Of a DNA stretch of 6,888 nucleotides, positions 1 through 6,250 are shown piece after piece. A model generated the notes under the pieces. The model saw only the letters and a list, made by a program, of their open reading frames with translations. It made no database searches and had not been told where the DNA came from. Made by a program: the position numbers and the translations under genes. Origin of the DNA: Caldifarciminota bacterium (lineage in GTDB: Bacteria; Hydrothermota; Hydrothermia; UBA1063; CAJXJZ01). Numbering within the stretch: the first letter of the stretch is position 1; every line of letters starts with the position of its first letter. The DNA is taken from the NCBI GenBank assembly GCA_027033555.1, contig JALVLE010000379.1, positions 463-7,350 of the forward strand. The letters run 5' to 3'.

Positions 1-2
1 CC

Positions 3-1130
3 CCAGTAAGTCTGGTAGAAAATCCAAATGAGTTTAAGTTTATTCCGGAAGAAAAAGAAATACTTGAGCTTTTTAGTATAAAACAACTGGGAATTATACT
101 GTCCGAAAAATGTCCTTTAAAATGTAAATATTGTTATGCTTTTTCTAAAAGAAGTAAAGAGAATATCGGATTTGATTTTATAGATTATAACCTTGTAAAA
201 AGGTTTGTAAAAGAGGGTAGTGAGTTGGGCGCGTATAAATTATTAATAGGGGGAGGAGACCCATTAAAATACCCCTTTTTAGTCCAGCTTATAGAACTTT
301 CACTGGAACAAGGCTTTAAAAGGATCTATATTTCTACAAAGCCTGTTCAAAAATATCCCAAACGGTATTTTGATGAATTATTTAAGGCAGGCTTGAGAGA
401 GCTTCAAATAAGCATAGACTCAGTAACCCCTTCATTACTCCATAAAATTGTGGGGATTTCAAACTATTTTGAGAATGTATTTCATACTCTTTACAGTGCT
501 ATTGCTTCAGGACTTAAAGTGATTGTCAAAACAGTACTTATTAAAGATAATGCGTCACCCTCAGAGATCCAGAAGTTACTTAATGTTTTAACTGATTCAG
601 GAGTTGAAGAAATCAATATAAATACAGCTGCCCCCATAGGAATGGCTTCCCTGGATATGTTACCTACCATGGAGGATGAAACCAAGGTAGAAAGAATAGT
701 AAAAGAGTTTCAGAAGTCACATCCGGAGGTTAAGGTCACTTTTGCCCCTTCACCATTTAACAAATTGAAAGAGCTAAACTCTCCTATTATGTGCACTGCA
801 TTTATTACAAATGTTTTTTTGTATCCTGATGGTTCAATAGAAGGATGTGACTTTCTCACTGCATTCAGGAAAAAATTTAATTTATCTCTGGGTAATTTGA
901 AAGAGAAATCACTAAGGGACATCTGGTTTAATAGTCCCAAAGCACATTTGTTCCGGAAAATACCCCAAAAGGAGTATTGTTTGCGATGCCCAAACCGCCA
1001 AATGTGCTTTAATGGTTGCAAAGCTTTTTCAATAGCTTTCTTTGGAGATATTAACGAACCCTTTAATTATTGTAAGCCGGTAATTAAGAAGGTTACAGAA
1101 AATATAAATTATTACGATGAAGGCAGATAA
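3..1130 (+). CDS. Radical SAM/SPASM domain enzyme, 5' end outside window (peptide maturase-like)
   Basis: Partial gene: 375 codons are visible and the frame has no stop back to base 3, so the true start lies upstream. A TTG at 225 is only an internal codon; starting there would delete the catalytic cluster. Residues are numbered from base 3. C37-x3-C41-x2-C44 (KCPLKCKYCYA, bases 108-140) is the radical SAM [4Fe-4S] motif. GGGDP at 83-87 matches the SAM-binding GGE/DP motif, and ISID plus a following TVLIKDN strand fit the core barrel. The C-terminal third has seven cysteines (264, 282, 326, 329, 335, 339, 357), including C-x2-C-x5-C-x3-C and a 'YPDGSIEGC' stretch, typical of SPASM domains that bind auxiliary Fe-S clusters. 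Such enzymes mostly modify ribosomally made peptides, though some act on enzymes (anSME) or other substrates. It shares 14 bases with the ABC transporter gene, so co-expression is likely. The substrate cannot be read from the sequence. Family call is firm; the peptide-maturase role is inferred. Confidence 0.93.
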   Translation, partial: PVSLVENPNEFKFIPEEKEILELFSIKQLGIILSEKCPLKCKYCYAFSKRSKENIGFDFIDYNLVKRFVKEGSELGAYKLLIGGGDPLKYPFLVQLIELSLEQGFKRIYISTKPVQKYPKRYFDELFKAGLRELQISIDSVTPSLLHKIVGISNYFENVFHTLYSAIASGLKVIVKTVLIKDNASPSEIQKLLNVLTDSGVEEININTAAPIGMASLDMLPTMEDETKVERIVKEFQKSHPEVKVTFAPSPFNKLKELNSPIMCTAFITNVFLYPDGSIEGCDFLTAFRKKFNLSLGNLKEKSLRDIWFNSPKAHLFRKIPQKEYCLRCPNRQMCFNGCKAFSIAFFGDINEPFNYCKPVIKKVTENINYYDEGR

Positions 1131-2763
1131 GAATTTGTGGATGGCTTTTTTGAAAAAGTATGTTTTACCCTACAAATTTACTTTACTCATAATACTCTTT
1201 GCGGGCTTTTATTCTACCGGTTTTAACATCATACTCCCCTATCTTCTGAAAAACATGCTTGATTATGCGGTATCTAAAAACGTAAACGCTTTTACTACCA
1301 ACACTCTAATATTTGTAATCTTATGGCTTTTAAGTTTTCCCATAATGTACATAAGCGCTTTTGCTGGCGAAAAATTAAAACTTAACGTTAAAATGCGACT
1401 TAGAAGAGAATTGCTTAAAAAAATTCATGTAATCCCTTACAAAGATGTGATCTCAAAGACACAGGGAGCCTATTTGCAGGTTATTTCCGACGACGTTGAT
1501 AAAATAGAACCCCTTATTGTAGAGGCATATCTGTATTTATTTTTGCAGATGCTTATGGCAATAGGCTCTTTATATTTTATGTTAAAAATAAACCTGCTGC
1601 TTACAGTTATCAGCATACTTCCAGTTCCATTGTATTTCTATTTGTTAATGGCATATCAGAAGAAGGCTGGCGTCTTTACGCAGGAAAGGCAGAATGCGTA
1701 TCAAAAGGTTATTGAATTTCTGGATGAAAGTATATCCAATACGTATCTTGTCAGAAACTTTGGTGTGCTCTGGCATGTATTGAAGACCTTTACGGATATA
1801 TACGAAGGCTATATAAAGAAATACCTCAGGCTGTTTAAATGGAACTACTGGTATAATAACATACTAAACTATCTCTTATCCATGAGTGTGCAGCTCGCGA
1901 TAATAGTTGTGGGCGCCATACTTGTGCTCCATGGTAAATTTACCGCAGGAGGGGTTATTGCTTTCATGATGTATGTTAATTACATTAAAGCCCCTTTGCA
2001 GTACATTTTAACCTTTGGCACCACCGTAGAACCAGCAAAGGTTTCCCTCTCAAGGATTTACGAAATACTCAATAAGAAAGATGTTTATGTTGTCAGTAAA
2101 AACTCCTCTTTGCCAGAGATAAATTTCAAATCTCCAGCGATTCTTATACGGAATTTAACTTTTTCCTACGATGATGGTTCAAAGATAATTGAGAATTTAA
2201 ATTTAAAAGTTGAACCAGGAGAATGGGTTTGTATAGTAGGGGAGAGCGGAATTGGCAAGACAACTTTGCTTAATCTGTTATTAAAACACTTTTCTGTAGA
2301 GAAAGGAAAAATCTTTATTTTCGGTAAAGACATTAATGAAATTTCGGCAGATGATCTTAATAATCTTATTACCCTCATAGAACAGGAGCCACTTTTCTTC
2401 GGTAACATGACGGTTTATGAGAATCTTACACTTGGCAGGGATATTCCGTGGTCGCGGATTGTAGAACTGGCAAAAAAGACCGGAATAGAAGACTTACTTA
2501 AGAAGCTCTCACAAAACAGGAAAGTGCTTATGAAAAACTCTGGATTATCCGGGGGAGAAAAGAAGAGGCTTGCACTTTTGAGAGGGATTTTAAAGGATAC
2601 ACCTATTGTTATTATAGATGAACCAACAGCATTTCTGGATAAAGAAAATATAGAAAGCATTCTTACGGGTTTAAAGAGGGTACTTAAAGGCAAAACTGTC
2701 CTTATAACAACTCACGATGAGAGGGTAAAGGGAATTTGTGATAAAAATTTGATTATTATGTAA
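1117..2763 (+). CDS. ABC exporter, fused membrane and ATPase domains
   Basis: 548-residue half-transporter of the exporter type, expected to work as a dimer in the inner membrane. Residues 1-310 contain about five to six hydrophobic segments (roughly 15-35, 61-82, 138-180, 245-272, 277-300), matching the ABC transmembrane type 1 fold. The ATPase domain starts near 345: Walker A GESGIGKTT at 375-383 (K381), Q-loop Q423, signature LSGGE at 477-481, Walker B IVIIDEP with D501/E502, and H-loop H533. All catalytic residues are present, so it should be active. There is no N-terminal C39 peptidase domain, so unlike many peptide exporters it would not cleave a leader itself. The ATG lies inside the end of the radical SAM gene (14-base overlap) and has no clear Shine-Dalgarno site, which suggests translational coupling; ATG 1141 is an alternative start. 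Context suggests export of the product of the upstream enzyme. A lipid or drug substrate cannot be excluded. Confidence 0.93.
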   Translation: MKADKNLWMAFLKKYVLPYKFTLLIILFAGFYSTGFNIILPYLLKNMLDYAVSKNVNAFTTNTLIFVILWLLSFPIMYISAFAGEKLKLNVKMRLRRELLKKIHVIPYKDVISKTQGAYLQVISDDVDKIEPLIVEAYLYLFLQMLMAIGSLYFMLKINLLLTVISILPVPLYFYLLMAYQKKAGVFTQERQNAYQKVIEFLDESISNTYLVRNFGVLWHVLKTFTDIYEGYIKKYLRLFKWNYWYNNILNYLLSMSVQLAIIVVGAILVLHGKFTAGGVIAFMMYVNYIKAPLQYILTFGTTVEPAKVSLSRIYEILNKKDVYVVSKNSSLPEINFKSPAILIRNLTFSYDDGSKIIENLNLKVEPGEWVCIVGESGIGKTTLLNLLLKHFSVEKGKIFIFGKDINEISADDLNNLITLIEQEPLFFGNMTVYENLTLGRDIPWSRIVELAKKTGIEDLLKKLSQNRKVLMKNSGLSGGEKKRLALLRGILKDTPIVIIDEPTAFLDKENIESILTGLKRVLKGKTVLITTHDERVKGICDKNLIIM

Positions 2764-2781
2764 AATTTTTGAGCTAATAAC

Positions 2782-4734
2782 TTGACAAACAGGAGGTTTT
2801 TTTATGAATATTTTTGTTTACCTACTTATTATTTCATCTGTGCACTATGTAAAAGTATAATTGAATTTATAAACAATGCTAAATCTCAGGAAGCCTTCCT
2901 TTTCTATGAGGTTTTTCCTAAATGTGATACAACCAAACCGAATCCCAACATAAAGGGATTTGCAGGCTATACTAACAAATACCTTTTATTTTTGTTTGAA
3001 ATTGATTCTTTAACCCCTGTATCAGGTACAAGGGGGTATGATAGCAGAGATATATACAACGGTGATTTTGTAGGACTGAGTCTCGCTACATTCAGAAACA
3101 GAGAGTTTGCATATCATTTTCTGGGTTCGCCGGGAGAAGGACAATCAGATTATCTGCTTACCCAGTATGGATTTAGAGGAAGAGAATGGGACGGTTTGTG
3201 GAATTTTAAAAACATAATTGTCAAAGACAGAAAATGGGTTTCCCTGTTTATTATACCGTTTAAATCAATCTTCTATAGAGACTCTATATTTTTTGTGAAG
3301 TTGTTTGTTAATTTATATCTTTCAAAGACTCTTTTTGCCACGAATTACAATCAACCTTTAAATGCAACATACAACATGGAAGAACTTGTACTCACGGGGT
3401 TTAATTTAAAGAAAAGTGGCATTAAGGTGAGTACCATCCCTTACGTGAGAGTAGAGAAACTGGCAGACACAACAAAATTATACCTAAATGGTGGCGGAAG
3501 TGTGGAATTAAAACCAAATGTTTACACCCTCTTTAGCGGAGTGTATAATCCAGATTTTTCCACTGTGGACCTGGATGTAACTTCGCTTGATATCAACATC
3601 TACCCCAGGTATTATCCTGAAAAAAGGAAATTTTTTACGGATGGAAGCAGCAAGTTTGATTTTTCTCTTCCTGTATATTACTCAAGAAATATTGACACAC
3701 TTCACCTGGGTATAAGGGGAATATATGACAGAGAAAAGTATTCTTTTTATGGAATATTCGCGGACTACAATAATCATAATAAATTTATAGGTTTTGGCAT
3801 CAATAGACAAAAATTATTCAAGAACTTTGATGCTTACTTGAGAATGCTAAAAGATGATACCATTGCTACTTCTGTTATAGGATTTAACTATTATGTACCT
3901 TTTATTAGCGCAATGTTTAACATAGAGGGTGGGTACAATTCCGAAAACAAGAATAAAGGTTTTGTGGTGTTGCTTTCACGTAAAAGGTATCCGGGTCTTG
4001 GTATACATATAAGCTTTAAGAGTATAGACTCGTCTTTTGTGAGCAAAGTTGGTATGCCGTGGTACAATAATACTTTGCAGGCATCAGGTTATATAAGTTA
4101 CAGCTGGATTTTAAGAAACAATCCTGACTGGCGGCCTTCTGTAATGTTCTATGTAGAAAATCTATACAGAAAGTGTCCCAGGATAAGTTTGTATAAAGAA
4201 AGAAGTCTGAAAACAGAAGTTATGGCCCCTTATAATATTTATGCCTCTATTGGGATAAGGGAAAACATATATGGCAATGGCGCCGGAGAGGTTAAGTGGG
4301 TTGGTGTACCTATAGGAGGTGGCATTTTTACACGATTTGTATCCCCCTCTGTGTATTACTTCTATGATATTGAAAACAAGAATAGCTTTATTACTTTATC
4401 AAGTGGCTTCCATATCAGGGGGTCCATAGTGAATCTTTCCCTTTCATCAAAGCATATAAATGGTGCAAGTGATTCAACTATTATAACTTTGTACGGTGAA
4501 ATGCCTGTTTACAAGAAATTCCTCATAAAGCCCTTTGCCGAATACAAAAGATATACGCAAGGTAGTGGCTCTTCTATTAATAGAAATGTGCATCTAAATT
4601 TAAGGGAATTCATTTATATAAACAGATTTACACAGATTGCTTTCCTCCAGGACTTTTTGTATGACCTTGAGAAAAAAAGGACAGTTGATAAAAGCTTTCT
4701 TCTAAGATTACAATTATACTTGCAAATTTTATAA
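2782..4734 (+). CDS. DUF5916-like protein: CBM9-like N-terminal region plus predicted outer-membrane beta-barrel
   Basis: Open frame of 650 codons from a TTG; the true 5' end is uncertain. Residues about 35-200 resemble the CBM9-like domain that opens DUF5916 proteins: a 'P...T/G..GYTNKYLLFLFEID' strand, then 'DFVGLSLATFRNREFAYHF' and a 'W...IIPFKSI' segment. Near residues 277-292 is PEKRKFFTDGSSKFDF, close to the family hallmark PEKRxFFxEG. The remaining 350 residues alternate aromatic/hydrophobic and polar residues, with many Tyr, Phe, Gly and Asn, as in outer-membrane barrels. The function of this family is not established. The TTG has no good ribosome binding site. AGGAGG at 2791-2796 instead serves ATG 2804 in another frame, which encodes a hydrophobic signal-like start and ends at 2860. 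A -1 shift at the AAAA run 2851-2854 would join that start to this frame. The gene follows the ABC exporter closely and is probably in the same operon. Family call moderate to good; start doubtful. Confidence 0.8.
   Translation: MTNRRFFYEYFCLPTYYFICALCKSIIEFINNAKSQEAFLFYEVFPKCDTTKPNPNIKGFAGYTNKYLLFLFEIDSLTPVSGTRGYDSRDIYNGDFVGLSLATFRNREFAYHFLGSPGEGQSDYLLTQYGFRGREWDGLWNFKNIIVKDRKWVSLFIIPFKSIFYRDSIFFVKLFVNLYLSKTLFATNYNQPLNATYNMEELVLTGFNLKKSGIKVSTIPYVRVEKLADTTKLYLNGGGSVELKPNVYTLFSGVYNPDFSTVDLDVTSLDINIYPRYYPEKRKFFTDGSSKFDFSLPVYYSRNIDTLHLGIRGIYDREKYSFYGIFADYNNHNKFIGFGINRQKLFKNFDAYLRMLKDDTIATSVIGFNYYVPFISAMFNIEGGYNSENKNKGFVVLLSRKRYPGLGIHISFKSIDSSFVSKVGMPWYNNTLQASGYISYSWILRNNPDWRPSVMFYVENLYRKCPRISLYKERSLKTEVMAPYNIYASIGIRENIYGNGAGEVKWVGVPIGGGIFTRFVSPSVYYFYDIENKNSFITLSSGFHIRGSIVNLSLSSKHINGASDSTIITLYGEMPVYKKFLIKPFAEYKRYTQGSGSSINRNVHLNLREFIYINRFTQIAFLQDFLYDLEKKRTVDKSFLLRLQLYLQIL
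2791..2796 (+). promoter_or_regulatory. Strong ribosome binding site that decides the barrel-gene start
   Basis: AGGAGG, a perfect Shine-Dalgarno core, is followed after seven T-rich bases by ATG 2804. It lies downstream of the TTG (2782) that opens the long frame, so it cannot serve that codon. This is the main reason to doubt the TTG start and to suspect a frameshift between 2804 and 2860. Confidence 0.75.
2804..2860 (+). CDS. Signal-peptide-like short frame, probable true 5' end of the DUF5916-like gene
   Basis: ATG 2804 sits seven bases after a consensus AGGAGG and encodes MNIFVYLLIISSVHYVKV before TAA at 2858-2860. The peptide is almost wholly hydrophobic, as expected for an export signal, although it lacks the usual basic N-terminus. 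The barrel frame continues one base back. If the Lys codon AAA (2852-2854) slips to AAA at 2851-2853, or one A has been lost from the run, translation continues as ...HYVKSIIEFINNAK into the 650-codon frame. It could instead be an independent leader peptide, but its position and hydrophobicity favour the signal-sequence reading. Confidence 0.5.
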   Translation: MNIFVYLLIISSVHYVKV

Positions 4735-5064
4735 TTAATGAAGAAGTGGTAATATAGAACTCTCATTAGAAAAGTTGATGAAAACTAATAGGAGTAGGAG
4801 AGTGAAAGAGATATAACATATGATAACAAAAGTTGTAACCAGCCGGTTGGGTAGAAAAAAACGAGAATTTATTCCAATTTTTAAGGCGAGCTTTGTCATT
4901 GAAGCTCGTTTAGCATAAGCGTCTTCTTTTGCTTTGTGGCCTTCATATACCTCTTCTGATTTGCTCCTATTATAGGTTTTTGATGCTCTGGTGTAAAATG
5001 TTAATAGGGAATTTCTATATTCATGGGGAGCTCCTCCTTTTAATGGTATAAAAGGATACACCAT
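4735..5064 (-). CDS. Doubtful hypothetical small protein with C-terminal membrane segment
   Basis: A 109-codon frame on the minus strand, convergent with and abutting the barrel gene. I recognise no family. Residues about 25-65 are hydrophilic and Lys/Arg/Glu-rich. Residues about 75-98 (LVTTFVIICYISFTLLLLL...) form one strong predicted membrane helix, so a tail-anchored small membrane protein is conceivable. In favour: the length is notable for AT-rich DNA, and a GGGAG-type site precedes ATG 5064. Against: the first 14 codons consist largely of the nested inverted repeat at 5026-5077; a better Shine-Dalgarno site (AAAGGAGG) inside that repeat serves a different-frame ATG (5023) that stops after seven codons; and a T-rich strand easily encodes a spurious hydrophobic stretch. 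It may be a decayed gene or mobile-element remnant, or not coding at all. Confidence 0.25.
   Translation of the reverse strand: MVYPFIPLKGGAPHEYRNSLLTFYTRASKTYNRSKSEEVYEGHKAKEDAYAKRASMTKLALKIGINSRFFLPNRLVTTFVIICYISFTLLLLLVFINFSNESSILPLLH
4759..4795 (+). other. Imperfect hairpin just after the barrel gene
   Basis: ACTCTCATTAG (4759-4769) can pair with CTAATAGGAGT (4785-4795) over 11 positions, with one G-U pair and one mismatch, around a 15-base A-rich loop. It starts 25 bases after the stop of the DUF5916-like gene. No T run follows, so it is not a convincing intrinsic terminator. It might stabilise the 3' end of the operon transcript or be fortuitous in AT-rich DNA. Confidence 0.25.
4887..4908. 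repeat. Perfect 7-bp inverted repeat
   Basis: CGAGCTT (4887-4893) and AAGCTCG (4902-4908) are perfect complements around an eight-base spacer. On the + strand only a short T-containing stretch (TTTAGC) follows, so a terminator is weakly supported. It lies in the gene-poor segment after the left operon and inside the doubtful minus-strand frame. Confidence 0.4.
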
Positions 5065-5077
5065 CCCAGGAGCTCCC
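5026..5077. repeat. Nested inverted repeat (10-bp outer, 7-bp inner stem)
   Basis: Outer arms GGGAGCTCCT (5026-5035) and AGGAGCTCCC (5068-5077) are perfect complements. The inner arms start at once: CCTTTTA (5036-5042) and TAAAAGG (5049-5055) around a six-base loop, leaving 12 unpaired bases on the 3' side. An exclusive alternative pairs ATGGT (5043-5047) with ACCAT (5060-5064). The outer arms are markedly more GC-rich than their surroundings. On the minus strand the inner arm carries AAAGGAGG, which the stem would hide, and ATG 5023 follows directly. Possible roles are an operon-end RNA structure, a mobile-element end or a translational switch; the sequence does not decide. No long T tract follows on the + strand. 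Confidence 0.7.
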
Positions 5078-5145
5078 TCTTATTATTTTAGTAATCTTTA
5101 TCTCCTTTGAATTTTTGCCCTTTTTATTTTGAGGAAACAATATCC

Positions 5146-5165
5146 CCTTCGGGAAGGTTATTTTT
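5146..5165 (+). terminator. Possible intrinsic terminator
   Basis: CCTT (5146-5149) pairs with AAGG (5154-5157), or five bases pair if the loop is two bases, followed directly by TTATTTTT (5158-5165). The stem is short, so it would be weak unless other sequence contributes. It is placed to stop read-through from the left operon before the pyrR promoter. Confidence 0.35.
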
Positions 5166-5175
5166 GAAAAATAAC
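5157..5175. promoter_or_regulatory. Perfect AT-rich palindrome upstream of the pyrR promoter
   Basis: GTTATTTTT and AAAAATAAC are perfect 9-base complements around a single central G. The palindrome ends seven bases before the -35 box of the pyrR promoter. It could be a regulator binding site or an UP-element-like A/T tract. It also overlaps the T tract of the possible terminator, which may be the simpler explanation. Confidence 0.4.
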
Positions 5176-5181
5176 ACGCAA

Positions 5182-5210
5182 TTGATTGAACGCCAGAGGT
5201 TTTTTATAAT
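5182..5210 (+). promoter_or_regulatory. Sigma-70-type promoter for pyrR-yjbQ
   Basis: TTGATT (5182-5187) as -35, a 17-base spacer, and a perfect TATAAT -10 (5205-5210). Transcription would start near 5217, leaving an untranslated leader of only about 15 bases before ATG 5232. The AAGGAGGTGA ribosome binding site at 5221-5230 falls inside that leader. Confidence 0.65.
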
Positions 5211-5231
5211 TTTCTAAATAAAGGAGGTGAC

Positions 5232-5780
5232 ATGCTCAAGGAAAAGTATATACTTATGACAGAAGAGGAAATTACAAGGACTTTGAGAAGACTTGCTGCA
5301 GAGGTCGCAGAAAAAATAGATGATCTTGAAAATACAGTGATTGTGGGCATTAAAACAAGAGGGGTTCCAATTGCAGAAAGAATAAAAGAGTATATGAAAA
5401 AAGACCATAATGTAGAAGTGAAATCAGGAAGCATTGATATTACCTTTTATAGAGATGACCTTTCTCTTATAAATGAGAGCCCTGTGGTAAAGCAGACTGA
5501 ACTTGATTTTGATATAAATGATAAGATTATTGTCCTATGTGATGATGTGTTATATACAGGAAGAACTGTAAGAGCTGCCCTTGATGAGCTTATGGATTTT
5601 GGAAGGCCAAGGATGGTTAAATTGCTGGTGCTTGTTGATAGAGGGCACAGGGAGCTTCCTATATGCGCGGACTTTATTGGAAAAACAGTTACTACCACAA
5701 AAAGGGAAGTGGTTAAGGTGAAATTTGATGAGACAGACGGAAAAACTGAAGTTGTGATGTGTGAAAAGGAGGAAGAATAA
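5232..5780 (+). CDS. pyrR: PyrR bifunctional pyrimidine regulator / uracil phosphoribosyltransferase
   Basis: 182 residues, the normal PyrR length. PyrR proteins are cytoplasmic type I phosphoribosyltransferases. In many bacteria they bind pyr mRNA leaders when UMP is high and promote termination, and several also convert uracil plus PRPP to UMP. The PRPP-binding loop VLCDDVLYTGRT is intact (D104, D105, TGRT 109-112) and is followed by VRAALDELMDFGRP, characteristic of PyrR rather than of upp. The N-terminal part (EEEITRTLRRLAAEVAEK, then IVGIKTRGVPIAERI) and LLVLVDRGHRELPICADFIGKTV also fit. ATG 5232 has a near-perfect AAGGAGGTGA site four bases upstream. The next gene starts immediately after its stop. 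No pyr biosynthesis gene is in the window, and the predicted leader is too short for an attenuator, so self-regulation by attenuation is not supported here. Confidence 0.95.
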   Translation: MLKEKYILMTEEEITRTLRRLAAEVAEKIDDLENTVIVGIKTRGVPIAERIKEYMKKDHNVEVKSGSIDITFYRDDLSLINESPVVKQTELDFDINDKIIVLCDDVLYTGRTVRAALDELMDFGRPRMVKLLVLVDRGHRELPICADFIGKTVTTTKREVVKVKFDETDGKTEVVMCEKEEE

Positions 5781-6179
5781 ATGGAGGTTTTTGAAATTCG
5801 TACCCATAAACGAAATGAGATGATAGATATTACTCATGGAATAAGAGAGTATGTCCGTAAACAAAACGTGAAATCAGGTATTCTTGTATTGTATGTTCCC
5901 CATACAACTGCTGCTATCACGATAAATGAACATGCAGACCCGAGTGTTAGAGCTGATATAACTGAATTTCTCTCCAGGCTTGTCCCTCAAAGTCCCCATT
6001 TTAAGCACCTTGAGGGCAACAGCGATGCACACATAAAATCAACTATTGTTTCACCATCAATAAGCCTTATTATTGAAAATGGCGATATTGTCCTTGGCAC
6101 ATGGCAGGGTATATTTTTCTGTGAGTTTGATGGTCCAAGACATAGAAAGCTGTTTGCGAAGATAATAAAAGAACTTTAA
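5781..6179 (+). CDS. yjbQ: YjbQ/UPF0047 family protein
   Basis: 132 residues, full length for the family. Conserved blocks are intact: PHTTAAITINEHADPSV (40-56), HLEGNSDAHIKS (76-87) and LGTWQGIFFCEFDGPR (105-120), with the His and Glu residues (H41, E50, H51, H84) expected to form the active or metal site. The family is often annotated as 'secondary thiamine-phosphate synthase enzyme' because E. coli YjbQ shows weak activity of that kind; its main cellular role remains unsettled. The ATG is the base after the pyrR stop (TAAATG), with AAGGAGG at 5766-5772 inside the end of pyrR, so the two genes are transcribed and probably translated together. No thiamine gene is nearby, so the pathway cannot be inferred from context. 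Confidence 0.92.
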   Translation: MEVFEIRTHKRNEMIDITHGIREYVRKQNVKSGILVLYVPHTTAAITINEHADPSVRADITEFLSRLVPQSPHFKHLEGNSDAHIKSTIVSPSISLIIENGDIVLGTWQGIFFCEFDGPRHRKLFAKIIKEL

Positions 6180-6210
6180 GTTTTGTTAATGTAGAGAAAT
6201 ATTGTGTTTT

Positions 6211-6250
6211 GTCCCGATAGGTTCTGGGTTGAGATATCCAGAGATAGGAC
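6211..6250 (+). other. Possible RNA hairpin ahead of the epimerase gene
   Basis: In the 92-base gap between yjbQ and the epimerase gene, TCTGGGT (6223-6229) pairs with ATCCAGA (6236-6242) with one G-U pair. GTCC (6211-6214) can pair with GGAC (6247-6250) outside an internal loop. GATAGG occurs twice (6216-6221, 6243-6248), flanking the hairpin. There is no T run, so it is not a standard terminator. It ends about five bases before the ribosome binding site and could be a leader structure or chance. Confidence 0.3.

Noticed and set aside
491..1021. Minus-strand frames of 64 and 103 codons opposite the radical SAM gene
   Set aside because: They lie antisense to a clearly conserved protein, show no recognisable domain and are expected shadows.
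225..1130. Radical SAM gene starting at TTG 225
   Set aside because: The same frame is open to base 3 and includes the essential Cys-x3-Cys-x2-Cys cluster at 111-134, so 225 is an internal Leu codon.
2166..2693. Minus-strand frames of 80 and 92 codons opposite the ABC ATPase domain
   Set aside because: Antisense to intact Walker A, signature and Walker B motifs; no independent evidence of coding.
2782..2810. TTGACA at 2782-2787 as a -35 box for the barrel gene
   Set aside because: At 17 bases the -10 would be TGAATA (2805-2810), a poor match, and transcription would start inside the gene downstream of ATG 2804.
4738..4752. ATG-initiated MKKW frame right after the barrel gene
   Set aside because: Only four codons and no ribosome binding site.
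5191..5204. CGCCAGAGG before pyrR as a PyrR RNA-binding site
   Set aside because: It falls between the -35 and -10 boxes of the predicted promoter, so it would not be transcribed from it, and it matches only a short part of the known loop sequence.
5204..5864. Several minus-strand frames opposite pyrR and the start of yjbQ
   Set aside because: Antisense shadows of two well-conserved genes, overlapping each other in different frames.
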